This document shows, in pieces, positions 9,962 through 24,517 of a stretch of DNA of 64,000 nt (position 1 is its first letter; every line of letters begins with the position of its first letter). The position numbers and the translations under genes are program-made. The notes under the pieces were generated by a model. That model saw nothing but the letters and a program-made list of their open reading frames with translations. It did no database searches and had not been told where the DNA came from. The stretch comes from Echinococcus granulosus (lineage: Eukaryota; Platyhelminthes; Cestoda; Cyclophyllidea; Taeniidae), in assembly GCF_000524195.1 (NCBI RefSeq), contig NW_020170382.1, forward strand, positions 2,592,771 through 2,656,770, given 5' to 3'.

Positions 9962-12900
9962 AAGGCTAGTGGTTGTGGTAGTATTCATGCATTTCAACTC
10001 CAGCTTGAATTAATTCTCATCAAAAATAAGGTGGTATAGACGCGTACCCAGGAAAAGCTACATCTTGTGCTTGATTTTTATTCCCCCACCTTTACTCTGT
10101 AAAAGGCTGTGAACGAACCTTATCCTACTGCGGCGTGTTTTCTCTTACCTATAATGTCTTCTTATTTTACTCTTGTTCTTCTTTGCCTTTTTTATATTTC
10201 AAATAGATCCATACATTTACGCTCTCATCTCATTATTACTCCACCTTTTCTTACTTATCAAACATAAAGATTGTCTAGTTGTATGAATCGGTCAATGTTC
10301 ACGTGTTTTCACTTTGTCTCTATGGCCTACACGGAATCGTTGTGACGGTCCTCAGTAAAAGTGCACCTTTTCTGCATTACTGGCGTTCACATGTCCTCAC
10401 TACTCTACCAATGGTTTAGTAGGTGCATGTCCAGGGCCCAATCGCGACGTGGCGGTGGGATAATATCCCCGCTGGGATGATTTATGCACTCGGTCACCAT
10501 ACTATCTCCTTAAAGGTAATTCTGTTTATGGCGGCTGAGGCCTACCGTCTGCAATTCATTTCCAGAACTGAGTATAACTGAAGCACCTTTTTTTTCACCA
10601 TTTGGAATATCGTATGTGATTTACGGGAACGGAGAATGTAGTATTGTCTGGATTCGGTAAATTCTATGCGTTTTGGGATATTGCAAACTTTCCTCTGCAA
10701 GGGTGAAGAGCAGTTGTGATCTGGAGCGATGCACGCAGAAAATCAGAACGCAATCTAGTCACAAAAGTACCATTTAGTTTGCAGTTAAGAAGAACTCCCA
10801 CATACTTGTTACACTTGCTTTATCTCGATAGATGTAAAATTAGTTGACGTGGTGTCTGGAAGATAGCGTTACTCTTATCTACCTGAGATTGCATCGCTAA
10901 CTTGCACTAACTAATACAAAACTTATCTACACAAAAAATTACTGTTGAATAAAGTTCGGTCTATAGTAATCATTTGAGTTGCGCTACTTCGATAGTTAAC
11001 TGCATCTGTTTTGTAAATATCTTAATTGAATCGTCCCTAATGGACTACGGTTATCCTTAGATTGACTTGTGTCAGCTTCTAGCTAAATGTAACCTGGTTA
11101 TGATATAGAAGATGTTTTCAATGCTAATCTTAGCACACAAAGATAGGATACCATCGGAATTCTCAATAAAGCATTTGTCTTCAACCAGCCGCTACCCGAT
11201 TTTCGGTTAAAAGCCCAACCAATTAACTTTAACGGCACCGTGTTTGCATTAAACCAATGAGAGCTGAGCTCAGCTACACGCCTAAGGATGGAGGCCGCGC
11301 CAAAATGTCAGTCCTTGTGAATCCTGTGTGCATAAGGGGTAAATTGGGCACATTTCTTCAGCTAGAGATCTTCGTGTAACTGGCTGCTAAACAATGCAGT
11401 CACATTTTCTTAGGGTGTTTAGATCAGAGTGACTCTGATTTCCTACCCGCGAATGCATTTGAGTCTAAACCTAATAAGGTGCAAAATTGGTGAGATTTTT
11501 TGAAGTAAATGAAGCGGGTTTGTCAATCTTACCTTCATGCAACGACGAAGAAATTGACACTAAAGTAAGCCTCGATTCAGTGCCATTACTTCGCAGAATG
11601 CTAGGAGAGCCACATGCTATCAGCTTAATAATTTCTGATTCGCGGCGGTTTGCTTCCAAATCAGCATCTCCCAATTGAACGTTTACATACAATTTCAATT
11701 CTCTTGTAATTTATTTACCCAAAACTCTTATTTTAATGAGTCACTCGCAAAAACTTCCACTGACAGAAATGCTTTGTTTTGTTTTGCTGGTGAAGTTGTT
11801 CTCACATCTAACTCACGTTTAGGGAATGAGTAAGGGGCTGACAGTTTTGTGCTTCAGTAAATGTCAGCTTGGTGAGAGCTATTGTAAGATCTCAAGTCAG
11901 GATAAGACTAAAGAAGAGAATAATAAATAGAATAATTGACGAATAAAAATAGCCTCTCCTCACATTGTCCCCTCCAGCACTGGCCCTTGGTAGAGTTAAG
12001 CATAAATGTGACTTTAAGGTGGCCAAATTCATTGAGCAGCAACTCACTTATCAATTCCGGATTTATAATTCCTGACATAAGCAAAAAAAAATGGTAAGAG
12101 GAAGATTCAAAAACCCCATAAACTGTTTTATTTCACTATTGTGTAGGGGTGCTGCTGTTTACTCTTAAAATAAGCACAGGTTTTTCATTTAACATTGGTT
12201 AGACAGGTCTGAAGGCACCTTTACTAGCAGATGTATCAGCGAGTCATTAATGTGCTTCTTAAGCTATTGACTAACTAAAATGCGTGGTTTCAATTTTAAG
12301 AATTATGCTACAGGCTAAATTAAAGACTCCATTTCGGTTTCTCTTGGCAAAAGGCTACCTTACTCTACCGATGCTCCACTTAGACGTATCATAGTGACGT
12401 TTGTAGGAATCTCGATAAGTCAGTGTTTCGATCTTTTATCAATGGGGATTAATCAAAAATGTTACTCCCAAGTTGCACAACCCAGCATTCTTGAAATTTA
12501 ACTAATTAATCTTTCGCAAGTAGTATTTGCCTCACAAAAGTCCCTGTTTTTCAATTGGGCACTATCATTAGGATCAAGAAGTTTTATTTTACACCTTACA
12601 GGAGCTAGAACAGGAACAGTTTCTGTCTGATGACAGGGTTTACTGTTCAACTTCTCCCTATTTGCAGACTCAGTGTACTCTATTTAACTGTCTTTTGTCT
12701 CGGTTTAAGATTTTGTACTCAGTTTTTAAGAGGAGGGAAATAAGGTATTCCCAAAGTTGGTAATTCCGATCTGCAAAAAAATCAAAACCTTATTTTCAAC
12801 GAATGCAGAAGGCATCTTTAAGCCGCATAACTAGTAATTTATGGTAATTAAGCTGCATAGAGTTAATATGACATAGTATTGAGAATGATTAATTGGAGGA

Positions 12901-13668
12901 GAGGACTTTCACCTTACAGTGATTCATTTTCATTAATGAGAAAGTCGTTTCCCAACCCTAAATAAAATATTTGAGTTCTTCTTTGGGAAGATTTTCAGGA
13001 AACATCCGGTGACCCAAAGGGGGGAAGGTGAAAACGGAAATTTACACTTTGTAATTGGGAAGCAATATATAACTCGACAGAAACATTAAAAAATTCCGCA
13101 TAATATCAACTTATTAATTATTCTAAACTGCTATTATGCTGATACTAAAAATGTCTATTACTAACTTGCCCAATTGTAAGATCCTATGATTACACTCCCA
13201 CCTAATAAACTTCCCCTTAAGTCTTATTTTTTCCACTTCCTGATTTGGGTAACAGTTCAGTTGGGGTATGCTGGTCGAAATAAAAAAGGTCGTACTTCTG
13301 TGTTGATCGGTCTCTTTTAATGAAAATAGTTAGCAGATGTTATTAATTCCTTCATAAATTTACACCTAAAATCGCCTTTTAAAGGGATGGGTGGAAGTAG
13401 TGCCGGGTTGTGCCACTAACTCACGCTAATTATTCCAAAAGTAAATGCCCTATTGTGAAACCAGCTAAGTTGCGCACTTCTTCCTGCTAATTGGGAAATA
13501 AAGTGTGATTGCCATGTTTTATTAATTCCGAACGGGGACAATTCACTCCAGCAGTTTTTTAATTCGATAATAAATACCAACATTGTCAGTGTTTATGGAA
13601 AGAAGTACTAAAAACCGGATAATAAAGTGTGGAAATAACAACTGCTTGTTGCCGTTGCTTTTGCAAGG

Positions 13669-13801
13669 ATGATTGCGCTAATAGAGCGAATCCTGTTGAA
13701 TGGCTTGAAGCGCCGAAAGTACAGCTTGGTGCGAATGCAAGCCGAGAAGCAATGGTTTCGAAAGATCATGCCTGCGGCAGATGATAACAAATCCAATTAC
13801 T
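13669..13801 (+). CDS. Possible isolated exon, weak RUN-domain resemblance
   Basis: An ATG at 13669 opens 44 codons ending at a good donor (TACT|GTAAGT). The peptide starts MIALIERILLNGLKRRKYS; an Ile/Leu-rich helix ending in HGLK or NGLK is typical of the first helix of RUN domains. Codon content is unlike the surrounding AT-rich DNA. No following exon was found within several kilobases, so it could be a chance open frame. Confidence 0.2.
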
Positions 13802-16800
13802 GTAAGTGTTGATGAATACAGGTTCTGCGAATTTAAAGCATTTTATCATTCGTATTATTTAGTTGGGAAAAGTTTTCTGAACTAAATTGCTTTGCATTAG
13901 ATAAGTGGCCTTTTCCCGCGAAAGATGGCAGTAATTCTATACACACGCGCAACGAGGGTGCATTTTATTGGTACACCATTCAATCAATGCAGCTTGAAAT
14001 GTAAAAAATATTGTAAAATGGGGTAATTAGAGCCTCCCCTTTACTTGAAACAGTAGAAAATTTAGATATTTCTGTTACTGCCCTCATGACTAAGCTTGTA
14101 AGGCAACTTGAAATCTGACGTTTCTGCTTGCGTAGTGCACACTTTGAAAGCAGTTGGCAGTTCAGTTTAGTGCATTCCACCATTTCCAAGTTGTGAAATT
14201 AACCTGCATCAATCGCACTCCGTACAAATGATATTAGCAAATGTAGTCTCTTGCCGCTATGCTCCAAGTTTTCAGTAATCCACAGTTAGCGCAAACAAAG
14301 CGTTCGCGGCCTCATTGATTTCGTAAGTTAGAAATATAAAACTGTTTCCGACGTTTAACACTGCTTATTGAGATTATTTTTACTCTCAGTTGCAAAACCA
14401 AAAAAGTGGCAAGGACCTGTCAGGTTGCTAAGAGAGATTGCTGCCAATACTACAACAAATCCAGATACTTTGGACTGTCTTTGAAGTTTCAAAATTAGTT
14501 TGCGTCTCGTGATTGATGGTAGTGATTAAAGTACAGTACCCAGTCGTTTCCTAATAATATAAGGTGTTTTCAAAATTACCATAACTTTACAATAGGCGAA
14601 GCTCATTGTGTTTTGGTACAACGCTGGCTTTAAGCAAAACACTAATCAGAAACAATCGACGAAGTTTGGATGGATGAATGAATGGATGTGCATTCTTGTG
14701 CCCAGCCCCAGTGACACCCATGTCTTCTAGCTCCACAACTGGCTCTCCTCACCCTGGCCTATTGGTCGTGTAAGTCAGTTGCACGCATATTCTATCAGTT
14801 AAGGAAGACTTAGGTGTAAAGACAAATGATATTTCCTCAATTAATCTAAGAGCAAAAAGGAAAAGTACATCGTTTAGTCGGAATAAATGTCGAATAAAAT
14901 AGTGATCCTTAGGTAAATTGCTAACAAAATACTTTACCTCCTCAGCCTCTTCCATGCATAATGAAATAACAATGTGAAACTTCTTGAATTTATATCTGCC
15001 CAAAAGAGGTATAATCCGAAGCTTAACTCATGTTTCTACTTTTCATTCAATCCTTTAATTACTCATCCCTAATTCCTTAGAATTAGGGGTTAAGCAGCTA
15101 TGATGAAGCAAATAACTTGCTTCATGTACAAACAGAGGATATCATAATTAGAGAATTTAAAAGAACGTCCAAAAGTAACAATTTGACCATTGCCTCCACA
15201 TTCTGCCGAAGAAAAGGAAACACAGGCAGCCATGTAGGTATTAATCAGCTCCCAAAGGCCACTATCCGCCTTCGTGGGGCCGTGGCTTTGGCTTATTTAG
15301 GAATTTGGGTTGCAAAATAAATGTGGCCCTTCCGGAACAAAAAAGTATGCAATGGAATGAAATGCGTCCTGTAGTGTGAGACTGTCGATATGATTATCTC
15401 GGTATTGCTAATCATGATTACAAGTTTGCTATGTACCGAGTAGGTATCATTGTATTGTAGAATGGGCTGTTTTAGAACATTCGAAACTCGTTTGCAAACT
15501 TTTCCGTGTGCACCATTGGGCAGCAATGAAGTCTTCACAATTATTGCGATTATTCTTCACCTAGCTCATCATTTGATCGTGGATAGTAGTCATGTCAAGC
15601 GTAAAGAGATTGCATTAGTTGTCCTTTTTTGTCTCCAGAACAAAAAGGCATTTTAATAAGCATATTTGTAAAAAGAAAAGTCCTATCAATTATAGTTTCA
15701 CTTGATGCACAATTCGATGAATTCTATAATTTAGCAAAAACAATGCATTGTAAAAAATTTCTACGCAATAGTAATTTGTGAATTATAGTCTGTTTGCAGG
15801 ATTTTTACGTCGATCAGTGCTATCTTCATTTAGTGTCTGGATTGCATCCGCCATTGGCGTAATAAACTGGGCTATTATCGTAAAGGGGAATACAAGAAAA
15901 CCAAAACGAATTGGGTCCTCTATCCTAAGGGAAGTGTAACTGCCAAACTGTCTGCTAGCGAAACTAAAGGCATTGCAAACGGGAAGCAGAAAGATAGTTG
16001 GTTGATTTGATCAATGAATCTCCTACCAGCCTTCTTCATCAGTAAATTACTCAAGCGTAGTTTGTAATGAACAGTCTTGATGCTCACTCATTGGCTCGAA
16101 ATCACTAAAGATTATAATTCATGGTGCAATTAGAGGCAAAAATTAAACTGTCCAATCGAATAAGTAATTCTGGAAGACTTACCAATTCATGCTTTATGCG
16201 GCTAGATCCGTTTCATTGGAATTGGTAACTAGGTGGGTTTATTCACTACTAAGATTATTACAAATAATTTCTCCTTGGCTCACTTTATTCCAACAAAACA
16301 GCTATTTTTTTATAGCATCACATTACAGCTTTCTCTTGCAGGAAATGGGGGACTTAGAGGTTCAGTGGATAGTATTTAGGCCTAGGTTTATTGGCTTGCT
16401 CTTGGCCCACAATAGACAATGCAGTGTAAACATCGATCAAAAAACAAACTCTTTCGTCGTAGCCATTACACTCCACTGGTAAGGAAGGAAGTGAATGCAA
16501 TGAAAAAAAGGAGCAAACTTTCAATTGCTGACTGATGCCCTTCAAAGTAGGTCACGCAGCCAGGAGGCATGCAGTCACACGAAAGCGCACAAAACGAAGC
16601 AGTATCTCTCACGGTTGCGGCGTGTTACGCAGTAAAGCTGGCACTGTGTAATGTATTATTTTGAAGCGAATGCTGAAAAACCCAATTGTAGGCTTTAGTT
16701 CCGTATACGTCTCTAAACACGGTCTCAAATTTCAATCAAAAGGGGAATTTGACGCAATAGTTTAAAGTTTACCTTTATATTCTGTAAAAAGTACCTTCTC

Positions 16801-19800
16801 ATACCTTCAAAAAGGCAATAAAATATTTCCTGGATCCGTGAGCTGCTTCTCTGCTTATCTAGCCCCGTTCTTTTACAAGGGAATACTATATAATTTAAAT
16901 ATTACTGATTAGAATTTTATTAAGGCACAGTATGACTACCGTAAACTTCTAATTTACTGTGGTGATAGCCACAATACCTGATTATTTTATTGCTCTTATT
17001 TCTGTCATGGGTTAATGGCCTTTCTATCACAGATCGTAAAAGTTCAGTTACCACAGAATTTAGCTAGTACCAGGTATGGGCCCCTCTAGTGCCGCAACAG
17101 CATTACGTTAAGGGTGTTATGTCTACCCATTGTCACGGTACTACAGAATATTTTTCCACTCCCTGATTTGTGCATCCAGGTCTGTACTGTGTGTGTGAAG
17201 GGTTAAGTAGGCATAGCGCCTCCGTTCAAAGCGCGTGCCACCGCGACTTTAATGATTGCCGGCCTCGCACGGCGCACCGAGGACCACGAAGCAAATTTGC
17301 TCGTGCATTGCATCTTGACGCTTCTCTTCGCACGACTTCCAGTTGTCCTCGAGTACTTCCTGGGAATGAATTTCAATTGAAGTTAAGGATTTTCAGGTAC
17401 AAATCATTCGCATTTCACCTTGTATTCATCCCTTCTGGTTATTACTTGTAACCCATATTTTGTATTTGAGGCGCAACAAAATAAGGTAAGACACTGACAT
17501 TTTTCACTTAAATTTATTAATAATTAATTGGGTAAATTAGCCAATCCATTTTATGATAATTTGGCTCATAAAAGTTTTGCTTACACGAATAAAATAATAT
17601 TTGCCTACGTACTTTTAAGGCCAATGTTCTTCGCGTAAAACTAGAAGCCATGTTTAGACGCAAGTTGGAATGTCGAGGATTTTGTGCACTATTTTGGGAA
17701 TGAAGTCAGTAGTTGGTGCCGCTTAATGGCACCGTTCCTTTCACCAGTACTCCAATCAAGGCCAATTTAAGAAGGAAGGTTCTTTATTAATGAATTAAGG
17801 AAGGCTTATCCAGTCACGATCCTCCCTATTTTAGAAGAAAGAAATGCCACCGACTTGTGAGACATTGAGACTGAAATTGCCCATTTGAAATTGGGGCATG
17901 GCTGAAGCAATGAAACGGATGTTTATTTGCCAAAGCAACGTTATGCAGTCCTCCAGTTTCCGGCAACAGGCATATTCAGCTAATTAAAGCAGGGAAATTG
18001 ACTGAACCACTTTAATCATATTTTTTTAATTCAAAATTTACTACCACGAATTCATTAAAATTGAACCCACCTCTCAAACCTGTGTATTCAATACAAACGT
18101 CATGACTTTTGAATGACATGCATCACTATTTTTGCAGCATTGCAAATTAAGTACTTAACCTCCATTTCAGCTCATTTTGGGATCCATAAATGCACCAATA
18201 GTTTCTGCTTGTAAAATTGGTCAACTTTTGCTTGATAGTCAACCACTTTTTATCAATATTATTATTATAGCACTCTAAACCAGAAATTACGCGTGAAATA
18301 ATTCACTTTTCCAAACATTTCCCCACGCACATACCGAAAAAGGCAGCAGATAATTTTGGCATTGTGCAAATTTTTCTCGGTAATAAAGGCACTGCGTGCC
18401 ATGGAGTGTTACTTTATGTTGCTAGTGCTGCTGCATTTTCGGGGTTTTACTCAATCTTCCAGAATTAAATTTTCTCCTTCAAGCATTGAACCTGCGCTTA
18501 CTGTGATACCTAGGCATATTTTCCATAATCAAATGTCTTCTTTTTATCTGGCATTTTTGAAGTATTGTCAATTAAGTTAATGTTTAAACTCCTGGTAGCT
18601 TCAAATTAATCACTGGTCCCTTTTATAGGTCCAACGAAGTAAAATTGCAAGCGAATTCTACGTTTACAACTTCATTTCAAAAACACTTTATCATATCATT
18701 TAGCAGGAAGGAATGAACTTATGAAAACAATTGCTCTACTTCAGTTGTTCAACTTAACACTATCATTTGGCGGGAAGGGATTAACACAAGAGATTTAAAA
18801 AAAATTGAACTTCACCTTTGCGATTGAGGTGTTAGAAATCTATTAAACCTCTCCCAATGCATTGCGTTTTCAGGGCCCAGAGTGTTTTCTATTTTGCAAC
18901 CACGTTCACTTTAGTAGCAAAAATTTGGCGCAGTTATTATGGGAAAACGGCATAAACTGTACGAGATTCAAAGGCAAGGTGAGCAAGGATGTAATCAACA
19001 ATCCTTTTGTTGAAAATTCATTTTCATTGCGAATAAAAATCTAGAGCTGCTACAGCATTTAAAAGGCGTGTATGTAGAAGTGAAACCTAATTTCCATCGT
19101 TTCCTGCCGCATAGAAATATTTCCACTAATTTGACTGCAGCACATAATGGGTGAGGTATTGCCGCTACGGGTGTGGCTTCCGTTAGTTGCTATGGCATCG
19201 GCAATCGCTTCTCTCCTCCGTTTGACAAATTCCCGTTGTGACTAATGCCGTGACTATCTTGGGCGTAGCTCAAAGCAGAGGTAATAATAAAGTCCGGATT
19301 CTATTCAAACTTTCTGCCCCACTCCGCTCTCAGGAGGGGCTAGAGGATGAGGTTGCTGGCACAATAACTAAATATTATATTATTTGTGTCTTTTAAGAAC
19401 TGTTTTCTGCCAGAATATAATCCGATTCAAATAAATTTAGCAAAGCGACTCATTAATCGCACCTTTAAAATCCTTTATTAGTGTTATTTTTAAAGGACTG
19501 CTAAAATTAGGACGCACCACCAAGTTAGCAACCTTTTTATCAAATCCATTGCAATTTCATAAGAAATAAGCATGAGTGTAAAGCTTAAAATCAAAAGCAT
19601 GGCACTCTGTTGTCAAAATCTTACACTCTCAGCTCACATTCTCCCCTGCATTTTCTAAAGTACGCCACGATCTAAAGTCACTAGAAAAAATTTTTCCTAT
19701 CAAGGAACTGCTCTCTCGTTGATATTTTTGTTAAAACTGCAGTGAAGGCCTGCTTTGATTATAGTCGCTTGTTTTTGACAAAAAAAACCAGTTGAGTACT

Positions 19801-19872
19801 TAATCGACTGGTGAAGCAACGCACAAAAACTCCTCATCAGGTGTAAATAAAATCTACTAATATAGGTTCGGT

Positions 19873-19961
19873 GAGGTGTAAATGAATCGGGGACAATCAG
19901 TCAGACTGATGGAGTGCTAGGTGAGAACCTCGCCTGCCTTTACCAGTTTCATTTACCACTC
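19873..19961. repeat. Imperfect inverted repeat
   Basis: GAGGTGTAAATGAATC at the left and its near reverse complement (GTTTCATTTACCACTC) at 19946-19961 could pair with one or two bulges. A short palindrome, CAGTCAGACTG, lies between them. It could be a small non-autonomous element or a hairpin RNA. No flanking duplication was recognised. Confidence 0.25.
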
Positions 19962-21364
19962 TATGCAAGCATTCAACAGCATAAATAACATTTCCACCTC
20001 TTAAGGGGGAAAGTACGCGATACTTATTTTCTTAACTTTAACTAGTTTTAATAGGCGTGCTAACTAAAAAAGCTGCAAATTTTCTGCCAACGTTGCTCAA
20101 TTTTGGTCAATCTTAATAAATTTATAATTAAAGAAGGATAGGTTTTTGTTCCTAGCCCGGTATAGGGGCTCAAGCTTATTTCCAACCGAAATTAGATGCT
20201 GCTTAAATCATCTTGAATCGAAGGCGGTAGCAGGTATCTCCTGCTACTCAATCTTGAACGTTACACAGAACCATCTTTGCATGACTGCTGACTAAGCCAC
20301 AATATCCGGGATCAAGCATAAAAGCACCTGCCGAAATCGAAAAAGCAAATTATCTAAAGGCTCTAATTAAATACACTTCAAAGATGTTCGCCGTAGGGTG
20401 AGCACTTTTAACTAAGCGAAGTCGGAAACGCAGATAGGTCAGATATGTAAACCAAAGCACTAGTGAAGGGTGAAAAGCAGTAGCTTCAATGCATATCGCA
20501 TTTGCAGGTCAGTTTCGGTGAAAAAGGTTGTAGCTTTCAAAATCCTCAACACAAAGTCATAACATAAGGCCACCTTGTTGGCAAGCTTCCGACTTCTCCT
20601 CCCATTTTGCACTGCACTTTCACGTCCCTCATTGCCAATTGGAAGTTTTTGCTTGTCGCTTTTTAACATTTCGGTTCGTGAAAAGATCGCATTACCATTT
20701 ACACGTTACAACGTATGTATAAGGACGGTAGTGCATTTTCACTTATACCTACCGCTTTTCCGTAAACATCAAAACCTTGTTTTTAAAAGTTTGAATCATT
20801 TTTAGTCACTATCGATGCAGAAACACGAGTAACCACATAATTAGAATGCCTGAAGTAATCTACTAAAGTTAAATTATTTATTTTGCAAAGCAACGTTCGA
20901 TTTGATCGTAGTCTGCATTAAGCATAACAGCTTGAAATTCACAAAACTGTGTCCCTTACGCTGTAGGGTGTGACACGCTAAGTCATTTAAAATATGCCGA
21001 AGGGGCAACGTTTATGACACGCCAATATAAAGATTTACTTGGCCTTCCAACGATCAACGGAGCAGTGTACTTCTTGGGAATAGCTTACTTTTTGCACTTT
21101 TGAGTGGAACATCTCTTAATGGTTAATGAAACATCCCTTAAACAAAGAATTTGGCTAGCGCATTCCCCACTGTAAATTCCGGTTAATTTACTGGCAGATC
21201 ACTTTTGAGAACTGAGACAAACGCATCCTGAGCACGAATTTAGGATATCGTATTTCCAATATAAATAGGGCAATAATATTATCAAAGCTCTTTAGTAAAG
21301 GATAAAACAAATCAAACACAAAAAGGCATGGGAAAGCTAAAGGAATAGTGAAGCGTTAAAAAAT

Positions 21365-24300
21365 CTACTCTAACATAACTATATTTGAATAGTAGGTTTT
21401 GCACTCATCCGGTGTGTCCCAAATGGGGTGTCGCAATGCTCCAGAGGCTAGGAAATCATCCGAATTACCCTCCACTTCCATCTCCAACTTCAGCTGGCGC
21501 CGAGGTGGACGTCTCCAATCGGAAGCATCCAGATCAACTTCATTGCTTCTGCCTCTGCATCCGTTGAAGGGACCAGGGGGTGTCTTACCCAACCTCATTT
21601 TGTACTGACAGGGGTGGTGGGGTACTGCATTGACCAAGCCCCTGCGCACCTCCGCCACCACGGAGGGGCTGATTTGCGGCAGAAGGTCGACATGAAACGG
21701 AGTTACTGGTCGGGAGGTGCAGCTTCTGTGTGCGGGAGAGGAGAATCCACCCAAAATTGGGGTCCTGTACGGAACAATGGCCGTCTGCATACAAGAAAAA
21801 TAGAAGTTACTATAAGCTCCAGTAATGCTAAAATCCTGCTCCCTTGTTCGAAGCGTAACTTTCCAACCACGCCTTTTATGAACCCAGCCTTTCTGCAAGT
21901 CGATAGTGATGCCACCGGTCGTTTTTTGCGTTCTTTGAGGTAATTCGAAGCAGCATACAAAAGAGGTGCCTTAAGTAGCATGAAATCGACTGCATAATAC
22001 AGAATAGATGGTGGTTATATCTTATGCTTGTACACGTCGGAATGTGGTGCCAAATCCTTCATGTATGCAGAACTCAAAAGTTTTTTAATAAAATCCTTAA
22101 AAAATAAGAAATTACACCAATAGGTCAAATTCTCGTTTATTTTGAAAAGGTACGATAAAGCTGCTAATTGGTAATAAATTTCATGAAGTTGAACCAGTAC
22201 TAATGTGTTAATGACAGTAGCAGCAAAAGAGCATAACTTTAGTAATAAGTATGCGAAAGTCAATAAAAAAGGTTATCATGACACAACAGAATGGAGAGGA
22301 GGATTTAAGAGCTCGACAATGCACGATTACATAAACTAACTCTCATTTTTAATTTTAAATCCCGTGACATTTTGCCCAAGTATTATGCACTTTCCCAGTT
22401 CAGATCCTATTTCATGTTGAATATAACAACACATCATGAAAAGTTGGAAAGTAGAAAACTTGTACACCTCAATTACTGCATTTCAAGGCCTTAGATTAAC
22501 AAGAAAACACCACTGAACTTACCGAGCCAGTTTTGGGACAACTGGTGGGGGTGCTTAAAGCGCTCTGTTGCAAAGGCAGTCTGTTTATGAGAAGTGATTG
22601 AGGAGTTTCTCGACAAGCATTGCTGGCATCCTGCAGCATCTTCATCACTTCCCAGCTGATAGTAGTCTTGAAAGTGTGCAGGCGCTGAAACACAGTGTCC
22701 AGAAAACGCGCATTTTTGTCCCCGTAGGTCACCTCGGGGTCAACAAAACACGGCTCTGCAGCCAACCACTCGGAGATGATTTCTACGGCTTGAAAAATAA
22801 CGCTATCCCTTTTTTTGCTATCTGTCAGCTTTGGTGATCGTGATGACACTACTTCAGCAGACTTGCGCCCCTGCAGATACGCTGATGGTGGCTTCGGGAG
22901 CTTTGGAAGTTTGGGAGATGGGGGCGCTGGTGCCTCATCGGGTGAAAGAGCATCGCTAAAGGGATCAGTACAGAAATCTGAAGCAGTACTACATAGCTAA
23001 GTATTGGGCAGCCATTCCTTCATTTTACAAACCTTACTGGAGTCAGGAAATGAATTGGATTTAGTAAGAAGCACTTAAAGTAAAACTATCAGTTTAAAAG
23101 ACTAAAATACTGTATGAATCGAACTGTGACTGAACCCGATTCATTGCCATTTTTAAACCAGAAACCAAATGATCCGACGAGGATGATTCACTAGACGTTT
23201 TTTACGGTTATTTGTGTTAAGGAAATGGATTCTATATTTGCGGCACAAAAAAGGCTACTATGCCGATTGAGTAGAAACGTCGTTGGGAGTTAACTAACGA
23301 CGTTGTCAGTAAATTTCCGCGAATATCATGGTGTACTGTCGGCTCAAAACGTTATTTTGGCGCAAAACATTAAGCTAACAACATTTTAGACCAAGGAAAG
23401 CAAAAGCATCTTCAGCTGAGGCTCGTCAAGAATACATATTACTTTTTTTCCACTCCACAGTAACCTCATCTTTGGACAGCATTAACAATAACGGACTTGT
23501 TTGCCAGGATTTACACTTCAAGGTCGTATTATCATGCTCTTTTTATCTTTACTCAAAATAGAACACTTCGTATATTCTTGCACTACAGCTAAAAGGGTTT
23601 TCTCTGAACTTCATACAGTGCCAACGTAAACCGGCCACTCCAGCAATGCAATGCAATAAATCTATTCATTCTTATTCCACAAGTTGAATAGGAATTCCTC
23701 CTGCCCACTTTGTACGCAAAAAATCATTGGCTTGAAAATCCACTAAAGATCATGTTACATATGAACCATGATAGAATCTTTCACAGGAAATTATTGTCAA
23801 CAACGTAGATGAGTAATGCGTTCTCCTTACGACTTACTTGTAAATAATTTTGGACGCCTTGTGGCCACTAGGCAGGAGAGTGAGACTTACTCTCTCAACT
23901 CTGTTCCTGTGAGTGCCTTCAGTATTCCAATGATGGTGGAATTCCTGCTGTATCAGACGGTTCCGTTTGTCTGCGAATAAAAAGCAGGAATTAGGATGGA
24001 AGGCAACAGGCTTAAAAAAGGGCTTTCTTGAAACTATTTTTTTAAAAAAGGATTTCACCGACCAAATACGGCAACATAAAAAGATAAAAAAATTCCTAAA
24101 CTTGTTTCGTGATTAAATTAACATTATTTTCCATCTGATATAATTTGTAGGACTAAAAAAGTTCTTTCAAATAGGGAGGTGAAGCCCACATTTTGTGGCA
24201 AACATGAATATTGATTTCTAGCAAAAACAAACTTAAACAGTGGAATCATTGATCGACGTAAACACTGTTCTCCATGATTTCCCCAAAATCGGTTTTTAAA

Positions 24301-24493
24301 GACCAATAGCAATTGTCAACCGGAATGGCAGCCTGTGTCAGTGCATGGGGATGACGGGTGGAAAAATTAGCTCACTCATGATATACATGATTGGACGCTC
24401 GACGGGACTGCGAATGGCCGCGTTTGCCAGGGCCTTTTGTTGCTTATCCTCGTACCGACGCCGTTTAATTTCCAAGATCTTTAGTTGGTTCAT
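21365..24493 (-). CDS. Uncharacterised protein, four exons
   Basis: Exons on the minus strand are 24376-24517 (ATG at 24493), 23891-23970, 22523-22996 and 21365-21784. Phases agree (1, 0, 0) and the protein from that ATG is 363 residues. I do not recognise it. The N-terminal 70 residues are basic and helix-like (MNQLKILEIKRRRYEDKQQ, then KRNRLIQQEFHHHW). A Pro/Ser-rich linker (APAPPSPKLPKLPKPP) leads to a helical block with EIISEWLAAEPCFVDPE. The last exon has VPYRTPILGGFSSP, VVAEVRRGLVNAVPHHP and WDTPDECKTYYSN. No signal peptide or membrane segment is seen. The first exon is open for 24 nt before the ATG, behind an AG acceptor at 24518-24519, so further 5' exons are possible. Confidence 0.65.
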
Positions 24494-24517
24494 GTCCAAA
24501 CCGCTGGTCTGTGGGCT

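Larger units (their letters stand above)
9962..21364. other. 11.4-kb stretch without a recognisable gene
   Basis: Mostly AT-rich DNA with stops in all frames. The longest open frames are under 100 codons and show no family motif. Two places stand out: a possible exon at 13669-13801 and a small inverted repeat at 19873-19961. An open segment near 11470-11700 on either strand was also seen but could not be tied to splice sites. No TRIM LTR copy was found. Long introns of a gene with small exons could hide here. Confidence 0.5.

Noticed and set aside
17170..17451. GC-richer stretch with a 93-codon frame tested as exon or RNA gene
   Set aside because: No domain, no tRNA or snRNA structure, no convincing splice sites.
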